A stretch of DNA of 64,000 bases from Clostridium ihumii AP5 (lineage in GTDB: Bacteria; Bacillota; Clostridia; Clostridiales; Clostridiaceae), in assembly GCF_000612845.1 (NCBI RefSeq), contig NZ_CCAT010000085.1:62001-126000 (forward strand). Reading direction: 5' to 3'. The translations under genes and the position numbers were made by a program. Shown here piece by piece: positions 31,453 to 41,309 of this stretch (the first letter of the stretch is position 1; every line of letters starts with the position of its first letter). The notes under the pieces are model-generated. The model saw only the letters and a program-made list of their open reading frames with translations, searched no databases and had not been told where the DNA came from.

Positions 31453-33534
31453 CTATGCACTATGTTTCTTATTTTTTTTAGTATTATAAGAAAAGTAAGT
31501 TATTCCTGATACAACTATTAAAGCTAATCCTATAATAATCATATCTTCACTACCATATTTTTGTCCTGCTTGTGGTAACTTATCATTATTTTTTGAGTTT
31601 TTGCTACTTGTTTTCTCATTCTTATTTACACTATTTTCTGCATTAACTGTGTCTTTTGATGTGTTTTCTTCACCTTTAATTTCTTCATCTTTTTTAACAT
31701 CTTCTTCTATAACTGGAACTAAACTTTTAATTTCATCCCATGTTATACTTCTTATATTATAAGTTCTTCCATCTTCACTAGTTGGAACTTGAACTTTATC
31801 TTCATTTACAAGTTTTATTAATGCATTTCTTTTAGCACTATCAAAGTTACATCCTGTTATTTTCCAATTGTTATCAGTTTCCGGAGTTATTACTCCACCT
31901 TTAACATTGATTATATATTCTCTTATTAAATCCCTAACAGCTCCTATTTCAGTATCTGCACTTTTATGTATAACTTCCACATTTTCATCTTTATAAAGAT
32001 CACCTAAAAGCTTAGTGCTTGTTCTATAATCATTTGCTGTTAAATATATTACATCACTTGGATTTACTTTACTTCCATCTTCATAAGTTAAATTTTCTAT
32101 TCTCTCTCCTGCTGGCTTAGATATATTTATATCATATTTTACCCCAGCAAACATATCGTATAAATATCCTCTCATTTCAGGATTAAAAGAAATAGTTAAA
32201 TCTCCTTCTTTATATTGATTATAGTATAATGCTGACCATTCCATATATCTTTTTAATTGATCTCCATTTACTTTTAATGTATATAAAGTATTATCAAACT
32301 TATAAATTTTTACTACATCTGATTTCTTTATTTCGCCTTCTTTTATATTTGCACTATTACTAAATAAAGCTGCTGAAGTAACATTTCTAGCACCTTCTGG
32401 AATATATGGTTTAGTGTAATATAATTGTGTGTTTAATATTAAGTCCATTACTGGTGTATCTTGTATTTGTGCTTGTGTTATTCCTTTAATTTCATCTTGT
32501 GGAGTTAAATCACCACCTACTAAAGTACCTATAACTTGATTTGCATCATTTACACCTTTATCATAAAAAGGCTTTAATTTAGTATTTAATTCTTCATCTA
32601 CTGGATAATTTTTTACATCAACTAATTCTGAACTTTTATTTGCAACATTGTATTTTCCATTATTATCTTTTGATAACTCAATGTTAATTTTAGATATTTG
32701 TTCACCTTGTTTTCCTGGCTCCGTTATTATAACACCATTCACAGATTCTCCTTGAATTTTTGAATGTGCATGTCCGCCTATTATTGCTGCTAATTCAGGA
32801 CAAGCATTTGCTAAATCTGTAGCATTGTCTCCATCTATGTATTCCTTATCTTTTCCCATATGAACTGTAGCAATTATAATATCAGCTTCATTATTTGATT
32901 TTATTTTTTCTATAGCCTTTTTAGTTTCAACTATTGGATCTGTTACTTTATATCCTTCTAATTTAGGTCCATCCCATTTCATTATATTTGGTGTTGTCAT
33001 TCCGATGTTTGCTACTCTTATACCATCTAAATTTACAACTGTATATGGTTCTCCAAGTAATGTTCCATCTGCTTTATAAACATTTCCACAAAGAACTTTC
33101 ATATTTTTAGGTTGTGTAACTACTCTTTCAATAACTTCACTGCCATAATTAAATTCATGATTTCCAAGAGTCCAAGATGAGTAACCGATTTCATCCATGG
33201 CATATATCATTGGATGAATCTCATCATTTATGTACAAATCTGACATGTTGTCTTGTATTGTATCTCCAGCATCTACAACCATAGTTCTGCTATTTTGTGC
33301 TTTCATTTCCTTAACTACTGTAGAGATTTGTGTTAATCCACCCTTTTTATTTTCCTGATTGCTTGCATAATCATGAGATACAAACCATCCATGCAAATCA
33401 GATGTTCCTAGTATTTGAATAGTTTTGTTTTCTTCCGCTGCAAATACTTTATTATTTATATTTCCTAATGCAATAGATGACATCATGGTAAGTGCTAACA
33501 TTAATGCTGTTCTTTTTTTATTACTTTTTATCAT
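31453..33534 (-). CDS. Cell-wall-anchored 5'-nucleotidase / 2',3'-cyclic phosphodiesterase
   Basis: This 693-residue secreted enzyme has a signal peptide (to about residue 32), a metallophosphatase domain with SDLHGW, DAGDTIQ, LGNHEFNYG, TVHMGKD and GGHAHSK metal-binding motifs, and a C-terminal nucleotidase domain from about residue 330. It should release phosphate and nucleosides from extracellular nucleotides. The end has a low-complexity linker and a sorting signal with LPQAG instead of LPQTG, a hydrophobic helix and a basic tail. It is the middle gene of three related genes, each with its own terminator. Confidence 0.9.
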   Translation of the reverse strand: MIKSNKKRTALMLALTMMSSIALGNINNKVFAAEENKTIQILGTSDLHGWFVSHDYASNQENKKGGLTQISTVVKEMKAQNSRTMVVDAGDTIQDNMSDLYINDEIHPMIYAMDEIGYSSWTLGNHEFNYGSEVIERVVTQPKNMKVLCGNVYKADGTLLGEPYTVVNLDGIRVANIGMTTPNIMKWDGPKLEGYKVTDPIVETKKAIEKIKSNNEADIIIATVHMGKDKEYIDGDNATDLANACPELAAIIGGHAHSKIQGESVNGVIITEPGKQGEQISKINIELSKDNNGKYNVANKSSELVDVKNYPVDEELNTKLKPFYDKGVNDANQVIGTLVGGDLTPQDEIKGITQAQIQDTPVMDLILNTQLYYTKPYIPEGARNVTSAALFSNSANIKEGEIKKSDVVKIYKFDNTLYTLKVNGDQLKRYMEWSALYYNQYKEGDLTISFNPEMRGYLYDMFAGVKYDINISKPAGERIENLTYEDGSKVNPSDVIYLTANDYRTSTKLLGDLYKDENVEVIHKSADTEIGAVRDLIREYIINVKGGVITPETDNNWKITGCNFDSAKRNALIKLVNEDKVQVPTSEDGRTYNIRSITWDEIKSLVPVIEEDVKKDEEIKGEENTSKDTVNAENSVNKNEKTSSKNSKNNDKLPQAGQKYGSEDMIIIGLALIVVSGITYFSYNTKKNKKHSA

Positions 33535-33568
33535 ATTGTCCCCCTATATAGTTAAATTTCGTTTGATT

Positions 33569-33606
33569 CAAAAGTGATTGATAAATTTAATTATCAATCA
33601 CTTTAA
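33569..33606 (-). terminator. Terminator after the first nucleotidase gene
   Basis: AAAGTGATTGAT and ATCAATCACTTT form a 12-bp stem with TTTTG on the minus-strand exit. The stop codon is at 33626. Confidence 0.85.
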
Positions 33607-33625
33607 TTTACAGACATATATTTAA

Positions 33626-35428
33626 TTATGCTGCATCATTTTCATTTTTCTTTTTGCCTATAGCATAAATCATACCTGCTATAATAATTAAACCTGTTCC
33701 TGTAGCTACCATATCATTAGTTCCATGTTTTTGACCTGTTTGAGGTAACTTATCACTTGAAGGTTTTTTGTTATTTGAAGGTTTTTTATCTGTATTTGGT
33801 TTTACTTGTGGTTTTACCTCTGGTTTAGTTTCAGGTTTAACTTCTGGTTTTTCTTCTGGCTTAACCTCTGGTTTAGTTTCTGGTTTTGGACCTTGTACAA
33901 GGGCATTAGTATACGTATGAGTTAATGTTCCTTCTTTTTTGAACTCATCAACTAATGCATCTCTTAGAGGTATCATTGTGTCTACATAATTTATTGCGCC
34001 TGAGAAATCATATTTATCTCCACCTGTGAACATGAAATCATTTGTAGCTACTGAATAGTATTTTTCCATATCTATTGGTTCACCATTTAATGTTTCCATA
34101 TAAGTTATTCTGTTTCCAAATTCTTTATCTTTATCATAATAAACTTTTAATCCATAAAATTGTCCCCAACCGTAATCTGCTGGAGCTATACCGTTTTCTA
34201 TAGCTTTCTTTAAATCAGAACCTTTAAGTTCCATTTTTACTAGGGTGTTATCAAATGGGAATATTTTATACATATCACCCATAGTTATAGTTCCTTTATT
34301 TAAAGAATCTCTTATTCCTCCACCGTTCATTATACAAATTTCTGTTCCAGCTATTTTAGCCAAGTATTTACTTGTAAATTCTCCAAGAGGACTTAATCCA
34401 TTTTCTCTATTATGTGGTAAATCAACTTGTAATTCTGCCACTTTTTCACCTAATATTGGTTGTAATTCTTGATTATATCTATTTACCATATTTTCAGCAT
34501 TTGAATCTGAAACTAAAGTATCTGCTCTTTCATATAATACATCAATTGATGGTTCTATAGCATTTATAGTTTTATCCGCATTCATTTTTATTTGTAACCC
34601 TGCTAAAGCTCTTCCATTTTTCATAGCTTGTATTACAGGTATATTATTAACTTTTCCACAAACTTTTAAGTGACTATGAGATGAAACTACAGCATCTATG
34701 CCTTTTACATTTGTAAGTTCAACAGCCTCACCAGTAATACTTCCATCACCAGATTGTGAACTAGCCATATGAGTTAATGCTATAACAACATTGACTTTCT
34801 CTTCTTCTTTTAATTTTTTAGCAAGTCCTGAAGCTACTGTAACTGGATCTTCAAAATTTATAGTTGCAACATTAGCTGCTGCTGTTGCTGTTGCTGTTTC
34901 AGGAGTAGTAAGACCAATAAATCCTATTTTAACTCCATCAATCTCTTCTATAGCATAAGGCTTTGCCCATGAAACTGGTGCATTTGTAGATTTATCATAT
35001 ATGTTTGATGCTAAGAAACTAAAGTTCCCTTTTTCTTCCCAACCTGCAAACTTATCAAGTCCCCAGTCAAATTCATGGTTACCTACAGCAGAATATTTAA
35101 CACCTGCTAAAGATAGCATTTCTGCTACTGGTGCTCCATAAGTTAAATTTGACATGGCACTTCCTTGAAATAAATCTCCTCCTGCCACAACAATGGTATT
35201 AGGATTTTCACTTTTGAATTTATTTATTTCGCCAACTAACTTAGCTGCGCCTGAATCTTTTCCAGCATTTTGAACTGAACCATGAAAATCATTAAAAGTT
35301 AAAACATTAATAACTTTCTCTGAATCAGCAGCAAAAACTGTATTCATATTTACTTGTAAAACAAGTGAAAATATCATACAAAATGCCACAGCTAATGAAA
35401 TCTTTTTCATTTTCAATGAATTCTTCAT
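33626..35428 (-). CDS. Cell-wall-anchored 5'-nucleotidase
   Basis: This 600-residue surface enzyme has a signal peptide ending near NTVFAADS, a metallophosphatase domain with FNDFHGS, GGDLFQGS, VGNHEFDWG, LTHMASS and SSHSHLK, and a nucleotidase C-terminal domain with GLSPLGEF, NGGGIRDS and WGQFYGLKV. It should hydrolyse extracellular nucleotides and supply nucleosides and phosphate. A Lys/Pro/Glu repeat spans the cell wall before the sorting signal KLPQTGQ, hydrophobic helix and charged tail. The ATG at 35428 is preceded by AAGGGGGA. The adjacent class D-like sortase gene at 23497 may anchor it. Confidence 0.93.
   Translation of the reverse strand: MKNSLKMKKISLAVAFCMIFSLVLQVNMNTVFAADSEKVINVLTFNDFHGSVQNAGKDSGAAKLVGEINKFKSENPNTIVVAGGDLFQGSAMSNLTYGAPVAEMLSLAGVKYSAVGNHEFDWGLDKFAGWEEKGNFSFLASNIYDKSTNAPVSWAKPYAIEEIDGVKIGFIGLTTPETATATAAANVATINFEDPVTVASGLAKKLKEEEKVNVVIALTHMASSQSGDGSITGEAVELTNVKGIDAVVSSHSHLKVCGKVNNIPVIQAMKNGRALAGLQIKMNADKTINAIEPSIDVLYERADTLVSDSNAENMVNRYNQELQPILGEKVAELQVDLPHNRENGLSPLGEFTSKYLAKIAGTEICIMNGGGIRDSLNKGTITMGDMYKIFPFDNTLVKMELKGSDLKKAIENGIAPADYGWGQFYGLKVYYDKDKEFGNRITYMETLNGEPIDMEKYYSVATNDFMFTGGDKYDFSGAINYVDTMIPLRDALVDEFKKEGTLTHTYTNALVQGPKPETKPEVKPEEKPEVKPETKPEVKPQVKPNTDKKPSNNKKPSSDKLPQTGQKHGTNDMVATGTGLIIIAGMIYAIGKKKNENDAA
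33798..33891 (-). repeat. KPEVKPE coding repeat (wall-spanning linker)
   Basis: Units of KPE(V/T/E) repeat about eight times just before the LPQTG signal of the nucleotidase at 33626. The DNA is correspondingly repetitive (GGTTTAACTTCTGGTTT-like units), so the copy number could vary between strains. Confidence 0.8.
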
Positions 35429-35717
35429 AATTTTCCCCCTTATTGAAATAGTATCAGCTAAATTATACACTATTTGTTATAAAAATGTAATACTTTTTCG
35501 CCTTAACGCACTAAAAAGTATACAACATTTGTCGTTTTTTGTAGTATTTTTTCTTGATATACTATATTTTTTCATTTATTTATATAGTATATTTATTTTT
35601 CTTAATTTTAATAACTAATATTCAAAATTTCAAATAATAATTTATTAAAATGAAATTTGTCTTTACAAATTTAAATTTTAATTATTTTGCGAATTTTCAT
35701 GTTTATTTTTCAATATA
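35429..35717. other. Gene-free region between divergent genes
   Basis: This AT-rich stretch separates the divergent nucleotidase and ClpP-like genes and must hold the nucleotidase promoter. I see no other gene or structured RNA here. Confidence 0.4.
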
Positions 35718-35746
35718 TTGGAAAGAAATTAAATTAGTGATATTAT
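35718..35746 (+). promoter_or_regulatory. Sigma-A type promoter for the ClpP-like gene
   Basis: TTGGAA at 35718-35723 and TATTAT at 35741-35746 are spaced by exactly 17 bases and point to the only large plus-strand gene. Transcription would start about 60 bases before the ATG. Confidence 0.6.
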
Positions 35747-35817
35747 ATTTATAAACATAAATATAATACATATTTTTTGTTTATAAATACATTGAATTTT
35801 AAGGAGGACAAAATAGT

Positions 35818-36408
35818 ATGTTTTTTTACGGTAAAGAAAATGAAAAAGAAGAAAAATCTAAAGAAAACCAAAGTATACTTACAGAGAAATTATTAAAATC
35901 AAGAACTATTATAATTTCTGGTGAAATAAATCAAGCGTTAGCTGAAAAAGTAGTTACTCAACTTTTAATTCTTGAAGAGATGAGTGATGAACCTATAAAA
36001 ATATTTATAAATAGCCAAGGTGGTCATGTTGAATCTGGAGATACAATCCATGATATGATTAAATTTATTAAACCTAAAGTTATTATGATAGGAACTGGTT
36101 GGGTAGCAAGTGCTGGTATAACTATTTACCTTGCTGCTGATAAGGAAAACAGATACTCTCTTCCTAATACAAGATACATGATTCACCAACCATTAGGTGG
36201 ATTCAATGGTCAAGCTACAGACATAGGAATTGAAGCTGAAGAAATCTTAAGAGTTAGAAAAAGAATCAATACAATAATAAGTGAAGCTACTGGTCAACCT
36301 TTAGAAAAAGTTGATAAAGATACAGATAGAAACTATTGGTTAAGCTCTAATGATGCTATCGATTATGGCATAGTTAGTAAAATTATATCAAACCGTTCTG
36401 AATTATAA
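35818..36408 (+). CDS. ClpP-family serine protease paralogue
   Basis: This 196-residue protein has the ClpP fold with an apparently intact catalytic triad: Ser in TGWVASAGITIYLA, His in RYMIHQPLGGFNG and Asp in DKDTDRNYWLS. The N terminus (MFFYGKENEKEEKSKEN) is charged and unlike the usual ClpP pro-peptide, and the Ser motif differs from the standard GQAASMG. It is therefore more like a second ClpP or a TepA-type protein than the housekeeping ClpP. No Clp ATPase is adjacent. A GGAGG site precedes the ATG, and it stands alone on the plus strand. Confidence 0.88.
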   Translation: MFFYGKENEKEEKSKENQSILTEKLLKSRTIIISGEINQALAEKVVTQLLILEEMSDEPIKIFINSQGGHVESGDTIHDMIKFIKPKVIMIGTGWVASAGITIYLAADKENRYSLPNTRYMIHQPLGGFNGQATDIGIEAEEILRVRKRINTIISEATGQPLEKVDKDTDRNYWLSSNDAIDYGIVSKIISNRSEL

Positions 36409-36420
36409 TAATCTATAGAA

Positions 36421-36448
36421 AAAAACCTCAGATAAACTGAGGTTTTTT
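36421..36448 (+). terminator. Terminator after the ClpP-like gene
   Basis: AAAACCTCA and TGAGGTTTT pair with a seven-base loop and are followed by T. The flanking A tract means it can also act for the minus-strand ATPase gene that ends at 36451. Confidence 0.9.
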
Positions 36449-36450
36449 AT

Positions 36451-37308
36451 TTATTTAAATTCATTTTTATGTTCATTAAAAAACTTATAATATATTTGCA
36501 CATTTTCTAAATCCGTCCATTTTTCTATGCTTACAGGATTTTCATCAAGATTATATATTTTTGCTCCCTTCATTGCAAGTATAAATGGTGAATGTGTTGA
36601 TATAATAAATTGACAATCTAAAAATCTTGCACTATCTTCAATAAACTTAACCAACTCTAATTGACGTTTAGGTGAAAGACTATTTTCAGGCTCGTCTAAT
36701 ATGTATAATCCATTTTCATCAATCTTTTCAATAAAATATCTAAATGCATTTTCACCATTTGAATATTCTCTTACATTATCCATTAAGTTTTCTCTTACAA
36801 ATTTAGATTGTGTTCTTCGTCTAGCATTATTTATTTTTTTTAACTCCTCATAATCTTCTATGGATTGCATCTGAAAACTAGAATACTTGGCCTCTAAATA
36901 TTCTTCAAAAAGTTCATCTCTTTTTTCATCAATTCCTTCATTAATATTTCTAATGTTAAGCATATAATCAAACACATCATCACTAGTTATAATCCTGCTA
37001 TTATCTGGAATATCATTTTCAACATACACATCACATAACCTAACATAATCTGAATAGAAATTAGACTTATTATAAATAGAATCTCTATTTATCTTAGTCT
37101 TTTCAGCTATTACATTTAATGCTGTTGATTTTCCTGAACCATTTCCTCCATACAAAATAGTAATTGGCTCAAAATCAATTCTTTCAAATTCATTTTTAGA
37201 TAGTATTTTAAATGGATAAAAAGAATCGTAACAATTTCTTTTCTCTTCAATTATAAAATCAAACTCCATATCTGCATTTGGAAATATAAACGTATTTAAA
37301 TATAACAT
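36451..37308 (-). CDS. AAA ATPase (ABC/OLD-like, AAA_15/AAA_21 type)
   Basis: This 285-residue ATPase has a Walker A motif LYGGNGSGKST near residue 53, a Walker B motif GLYILDEPENSLSPKRQLEL near residue 205 and a switch His in FIISTHSPFI. The middle is a long charged helical insertion. Proteins of this kind are predicted SMC-like ATPases with diverse roles, sometimes in phage defence with a partner nuclease, but no partner is adjacent. It has GAGAGG before the ATG. The function is unknown beyond ATP binding. Confidence 0.8.
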   Translation of the reverse strand: MLYLNTFIFPNADMEFDFIIEEKRNCYDSFYPFKILSKNEFERIDFEPITILYGGNGSGKSTALNVIAEKTKINRDSIYNKSNFYSDYVRLCDVYVENDIPDNSRIITSDDVFDYMLNIRNINEGIDEKRDELFEEYLEAKYSSFQMQSIEDYEELKKINNARRRTQSKFVRENLMDNVREYSNGENAFRYFIEKIDENGLYILDEPENSLSPKRQLELVKFIEDSARFLDCQFIISTHSPFILAMKGAKIYNLDENPVSIEKWTDLENVQIYYKFFNEHKNEFK

Positions 37309-37378
37309 ATATTATTTTCCTCTCATATTTTTATAAATCTTAACCTATTTACTGTCACTAATATTTAAAAATTAAATA

Positions 37379-38404
37379 TTATATATCTTTACATTCTGCT
37401 ATTACTTTACACTTAGGAAATATTATATTTACTTCTGTTCCCTTATCTACTTTAGATTTAATCTCTAAGCCTACCCCTAATCTATCGCACATTTTTTTGC
37501 ATAAATATAGTCCAAGTCCAGTACTTTTCCCAAATACCCTTCCATTTTCCCCTGTAAACCCCTTTTCAAATACTCTTAATATATCTCTTTCCTCTATTCC
37601 AACACCATTATCTTCAATGATTAATACAATTGAATTATTTAGCTCAATTGATTTAACACTTATTATAGCACCTTTATTTTTAGAATACTTTATAGCATTT
37701 ACTATTATTTGGTTTAAAATAAATTCAATCCATTTAGAATCACAATACACAGTTTCATAAATATTCTCTAATTTTAATTTTATTTTTTTATTTATAAAAT
37801 CTCTAGAATTTCTTTTTATTACACCTTTAACAACTTCATTTAAATCAATTTCTTTTATTATATAATCTTTCTCAACATCATCACTTCTAGAATAATATAA
37901 TACCTGCTCTACAAATCCTTCTATTTTATTAATTTGATTATCTATTTTCTTAACAGTCTCATTACTATTATTATTTTCTATTAAAAGCTTCGTTGACGCT
38001 ATAGGTGTCTTTATTTCATGAACCCACATTTCTATATATTCTCTATAATCTATTTGTATGTCCTTGTAATACTTAAGGTGTTCATACATTCCTCTACTTA
38101 TTTCTTTTAAAACTTCATTAAATTTTTCTCCTACACCAAAAGTTTCTTTCTCCAATAATTCTGGAAATAGAAACTTTTTATCTAAATTCTCTAAGATACT
38201 TTCTATATTTGAGAAGTATCTTTTAAATTTTATATAATCTATAGCCATATAACTTAAGAGTGGTAAAAACCAAATACATCCTAATATAAATATAAATACA
38301 AAACTAATTCCATAAAATATCATACTTATAGTTATGACTAAGAATATAATAAAGTTAACAATCAAAAATACACCTTTATCTTTAATATAATCTCTTATCT
38401 TCAT
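37379..38404 (-). CDS. BceS-type intramembrane-sensing histidine kinase
   Basis: This 341-residue kinase has two membrane helices in its first 60 residues joined by a very short loop, so it cannot sense extracellular ligands itself. This is typical of BceS kinases, which sense through the partner ABC permease. The phospho-accepting His is in MWVHEIKTPIAST near residue 125, and the ATPase domain has GLGLYLCKKMCDRLG. Its start overlaps the regulator stop by four bases. It is the last gene of a four-gene Bce module. Confidence 0.92.
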   Translation of the reverse strand: MKIRDYIKDKGVFLIVNFIIFLVITISMIFYGISFVFIFILGCIWFLPLLSYMAIDYIKFKRYFSNIESILENLDKKFLFPELLEKETFGVGEKFNEVLKEISRGMYEHLKYYKDIQIDYREYIEMWVHEIKTPIASTKLLIENNNSNETVKKIDNQINKIEGFVEQVLYYSRSDDVEKDYIIKEIDLNEVVKGVIKRNSRDFINKKIKLKLENIYETVYCDSKWIEFILNQIIVNAIKYSKNKGAIISVKSIELNNSIVLIIEDNGVGIEERDILRVFEKGFTGENGRVFGKSTGLGLYLCKKMCDRLGVGLEIKSKVDKGTEVNIIFPKCKVIAECKDI

Positions 38405-39072
38405 GGCATTATATAACCTAGTCCTCTTCTTGTTTCTATTGCATTTTTTATACCTATATTCTCTAGTTTTTTACGTAGTCTAGCTACATTAACAGATAAT
38501 GTACTATCATCTACAAAATAATCAGAGTTCCAAAGATACTCCATAAGTCTTTCTCTAGAAACTATTGAGCCTTTGTTTTCTATTAAACAAGACATTATTT
38601 TAACTTCATTTTTTGTAAGTTCCATTTCTTTTCCCATGTGTTTTATGGTAGCATTAGATAAATTAATTTCAAAATCCTTATAAGTTAAAATAGCTTTCAT
38701 ATTGTTATTTCCATGAGTTCTCTTCAATAATACAGAAATCCTTGCTAAAAGAATTTGTGTATTATATGGTTTAGTTATAAAATCATCTGCACCTAAATTC
38801 ATGCTCATGAGCTCATCCATATCACTATCTCTACTTGTTACTATAATTATTGGTACATCAGATTTTTTTCTAATTTCTCTACAAATGTAATAACCATCAT
38901 AAACTGGGAGATTAATATCTAGAAGTATTAAATCACTGTCTTCATTTTCTAAGAAATTTAATATATTTTTAAAATCTACAGGTGCTTTTACCATGTATCC
39001 ATAATTCTCTAAAAAGCTTTTTAGTTCTTCTCTTATAACTTCATCATCTTCTATAATAGTAATTTTAAACAT
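38401..39072 (-). CDS. OmpR-family response regulator of Bce module
   Basis: This 223-residue regulator has a receiver domain (acidic pair in IIEDDEVI, Asp in LILLDINLP, Lys in ITKPYN) and a winged-helix output domain with SRERLMEYLWNSDYFVDDSTLSVNVARLR-type sequence from about residue 150. In BceR systems the regulator activates the adjacent transporter when antimicrobial peptides are present. The start at 39072 follows GGAGGTG. It is separated from the transporter genes by a terminator, so it may have its own promoter. Confidence 0.93.
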   Translation of the reverse strand: MFKITIIEDDEVIREELKSFLENYGYMVKAPVDFKNILNFLENEDSDLILLDINLPVYDGYYICREIRKKSDVPIIIVTSRDSDMDELMSMNLGADDFITKPYNTQILLARISVLLKRTHGNNNMKAILTYKDFEINLSNATIKHMGKEMELTKNEVKIMSCLIENKGSIVSRERLMEYLWNSDYFVDDSTLSVNVARLRKKLENIGIKNAIETRRGLGYIMP

Positions 39073-39273
39073 AAATACACCTCCTATTTTCATAATTATC
39101 TTAACATAAATACTTCTCTTTTCAATGTTTTGTGTTATTTCCTTCCTTCATAACTGCAAACTTCCTTTTTCTTTATAACTGAGATTTCGTTCTCCTTTGT
39201 AATTAATACTTTATTTTCCCTTGTAGCCGAGGTTTTAACCTTGGCGGTCTTAGGTTGGGATATAAGGTTGTAA

Positions 39274-39300
39274 AAAGGCTGTAGCTTATGCTACAGCCCC
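39274..39300 (-). terminator. Terminator overlapping the permease stop codon
   Basis: GGCTGTAGC and GCTACAGCC form a GC-rich stem with a four-base loop and TTTTTA on the minus-strand exit. The TAG stop of the permease (39291-39293) lies inside the stem. Confidence 0.88.
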
Positions 39301-41309
39301 ATTTTTACTATATTTTTATATCCAGTATAAGTTGCATAGAAATATCCTATATAAATCACTAAGAATATTCCTGCTGTTAATGATGCAGAACCTCCTATAT
39401 CTGGCCTATTATACATAGTTAAAAATCCACATGCTACTTTTATTCCTACAATAGAATGAACTATGGCTAAAATTACAGGTAAACTAAAATATACTAAAGT
39501 CTGTGTAAATATAGTTTTATTTATATCTTTTTTACTTGCACCTAATTTTTTAATAGCTTCATATCTTTCAACACTATCACTTGCTTCTGATAACTGTTGA
39601 AGTGCTAAAATTGCCATACTACTGATTAGGAACACTATTCCTATATACATTCCCACAAATAACATAATAGTTGTAACACTTTTATTATTATCATAAATAT
39701 CTGTTCTTGTATTTATCATAACAAGTCCTAAATCATCTTTATTTGTTTCCATACTCATTAAATCTCTACTATATCTCTTTCTAGAAAGTTCTTTATATCT
39801 CTTATCTTCAGCTTTACTATCACCATCATTATAATTTATATTAATATTTTTTAACATAATTTCAGCATCACTCAAAATACTATCATTAGTAACTATAGTT
39901 AAGAAATTCTTTTTAAACATTTCTGGATAATCAGTCACTAAATTCTCTTCTATTACTTTTTTATTCTTTATAGAATAGTCATTATTATCAAACTTAATTT
40001 TTTCTCTATCTTTTATCAATTTATCTAACACTGGAATAACTTTTGCTGAATCTGAAATTGCCAAAACTTCATCATTTTCTAATGTAAAAGTTTCTTCATT
40101 TCTAAGTTCTCTTAACTTGTTGTAATCAGAAAGTTTAACAAATTTCACATCTGCACCAGATACTATTTTCACTCCTTCTAAAGGAATTAAATCTCTTACA
40201 TATAATCCTTTTCCATACTGATTAAATTCTACATACTCAGATTTTTCATCTATTTCAAAATCCATTTTCTTCAGAAAATCTAAAATTGTAGTTAAATTCT
40301 CATCATCACCATACCCACGCATACTTACATCATATGGTGTTGAAGCCTCTAATCCTTTTTCTATTGTGTTTTTAAAACTAATTCCTGTAGATAAAATAGA
40401 AATTGTTAAGAAAAGCATTAAGCATATTACTGACATTGAAATAAAGTTAGTGTTTATCTTACTATTTATCTGTTTAACAGTAAAAATATTTAATTTATTA
40501 AAATATATATTTTTATTTCTTTTTACTATGAATAAAATAGCGCCTGCTAAACTAAAGAAAAATAATGTAGTTCCAACAACTCCTAAAATTATAGAGATAG
40601 TAAACTTAGGGTTGTCTATGTTAACTCCAACTGATAAAACAAATTTATATGCAATAACAAGTGAACTAATTGAAATAATAAATGTACCTAGAAAAATCAA
40701 TGGATTTTTAACTTTTATATCTTGTGTTTTTCTTCCTACTGTTAAAAGATCTATTATTTTATATTTTGAAATTACTATAGTATTAAATATCATTACAAGT
40801 AAAAACATTACACCAAAATATAATATTGTTTTATAAATAGCTGAAACTGATATTACAAATTTATAATCATTCATAGAAACATAAAACATTTTAGATATTA
40901 GTACGGAAAGTCCTTGTGATGCTATAATTCCTAGTAATAATCCACTTATAAGACTCATAACTCCAACTATTAATGTTTCCATTATTAATATCCTTGAAAT
41001 TTTATTTTTTCCCATTCCTAATGTCATGTATATTCCAAGTTCCTTATTTCTCTTTTTTATAAGAAAATTGTTTGCATAAAGAATTAGTCCACCTAGTATA
41101 ATAGAAACAAAAATAGATATATATGATATGATAGCTGTTATTGTTTCTGTAAACTCTTTTCCACTTGAAGAAACTTCCTGTAAAGCTTTTTGAGCTCCTA
41201 TGGAGTTAAAACTATAAAATATACAAACTGACAATGTTAATGTTAAAAAATAAATTGTATAATCTTTAAAACTTTTTTTAACATTTTTTAAAGCCATTTT
41301 AGAATACAT
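39291..41309 (-). CDS. BceB-type ABC transporter permease
   Basis: This 672-residue permease has the BceB layout: an N-terminal FtsX-type helix, three more helices near 55-165, more helices to about 290, a large extracellular domain of about 220 residues (about 320-540) and three C-terminal helices. The extracellular loop is the usual site for antimicrobial peptide recognition. The start at 41309 follows a G-rich site by nine bases and overlaps the ATPase gene by 11 bases. It likely protects against, and senses, cell-wall-active peptides with its cognate kinase. Confidence 0.9.
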   Translation of the reverse strand: MYSKMALKNVKKSFKDYTIYFLTLTLSVCIFYSFNSIGAQKALQEVSSSGKEFTETITAIISYISIFVSIILGGLILYANNFLIKKRNKELGIYMTLGMGKNKISRILIMETLIVGVMSLISGLLLGIIASQGLSVLISKMFYVSMNDYKFVISVSAIYKTILYFGVMFLLVMIFNTIVISKYKIIDLLTVGRKTQDIKVKNPLIFLGTFIISISSLVIAYKFVLSVGVNIDNPKFTISIILGVVGTTLFFFSLAGAILFIVKRNKNIYFNKLNIFTVKQINSKINTNFISMSVICLMLFLTISILSTGISFKNTIEKGLEASTPYDVSMRGYGDDENLTTILDFLKKMDFEIDEKSEYVEFNQYGKGLYVRDLIPLEGVKIVSGADVKFVKLSDYNKLRELRNEETFTLENDEVLAISDSAKVIPVLDKLIKDREKIKFDNNDYSIKNKKVIEENLVTDYPEMFKKNFLTIVTNDSILSDAEIMLKNININYNDGDSKAEDKRYKELSRKRYSRDLMSMETNKDDLGLVMINTRTDIYDNNKSVTTIMLFVGMYIGIVFLISSMAILALQQLSEASDSVERYEAIKKLGASKKDINKTIFTQTLVYFSLPVILAIVHSIVGIKVACGFLTMYNRPDIGGSASLTAGIFLVIYIGYFYATYTGYKNIVKMGL

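Noticed and set aside
36451..37308. AAA ATPase as part of a two-gene phage defence system
   Set aside because: There is no nuclease or other effector gene adjacent in the same operon; the neighbours are a ClpP paralogue and a Bce-type module.
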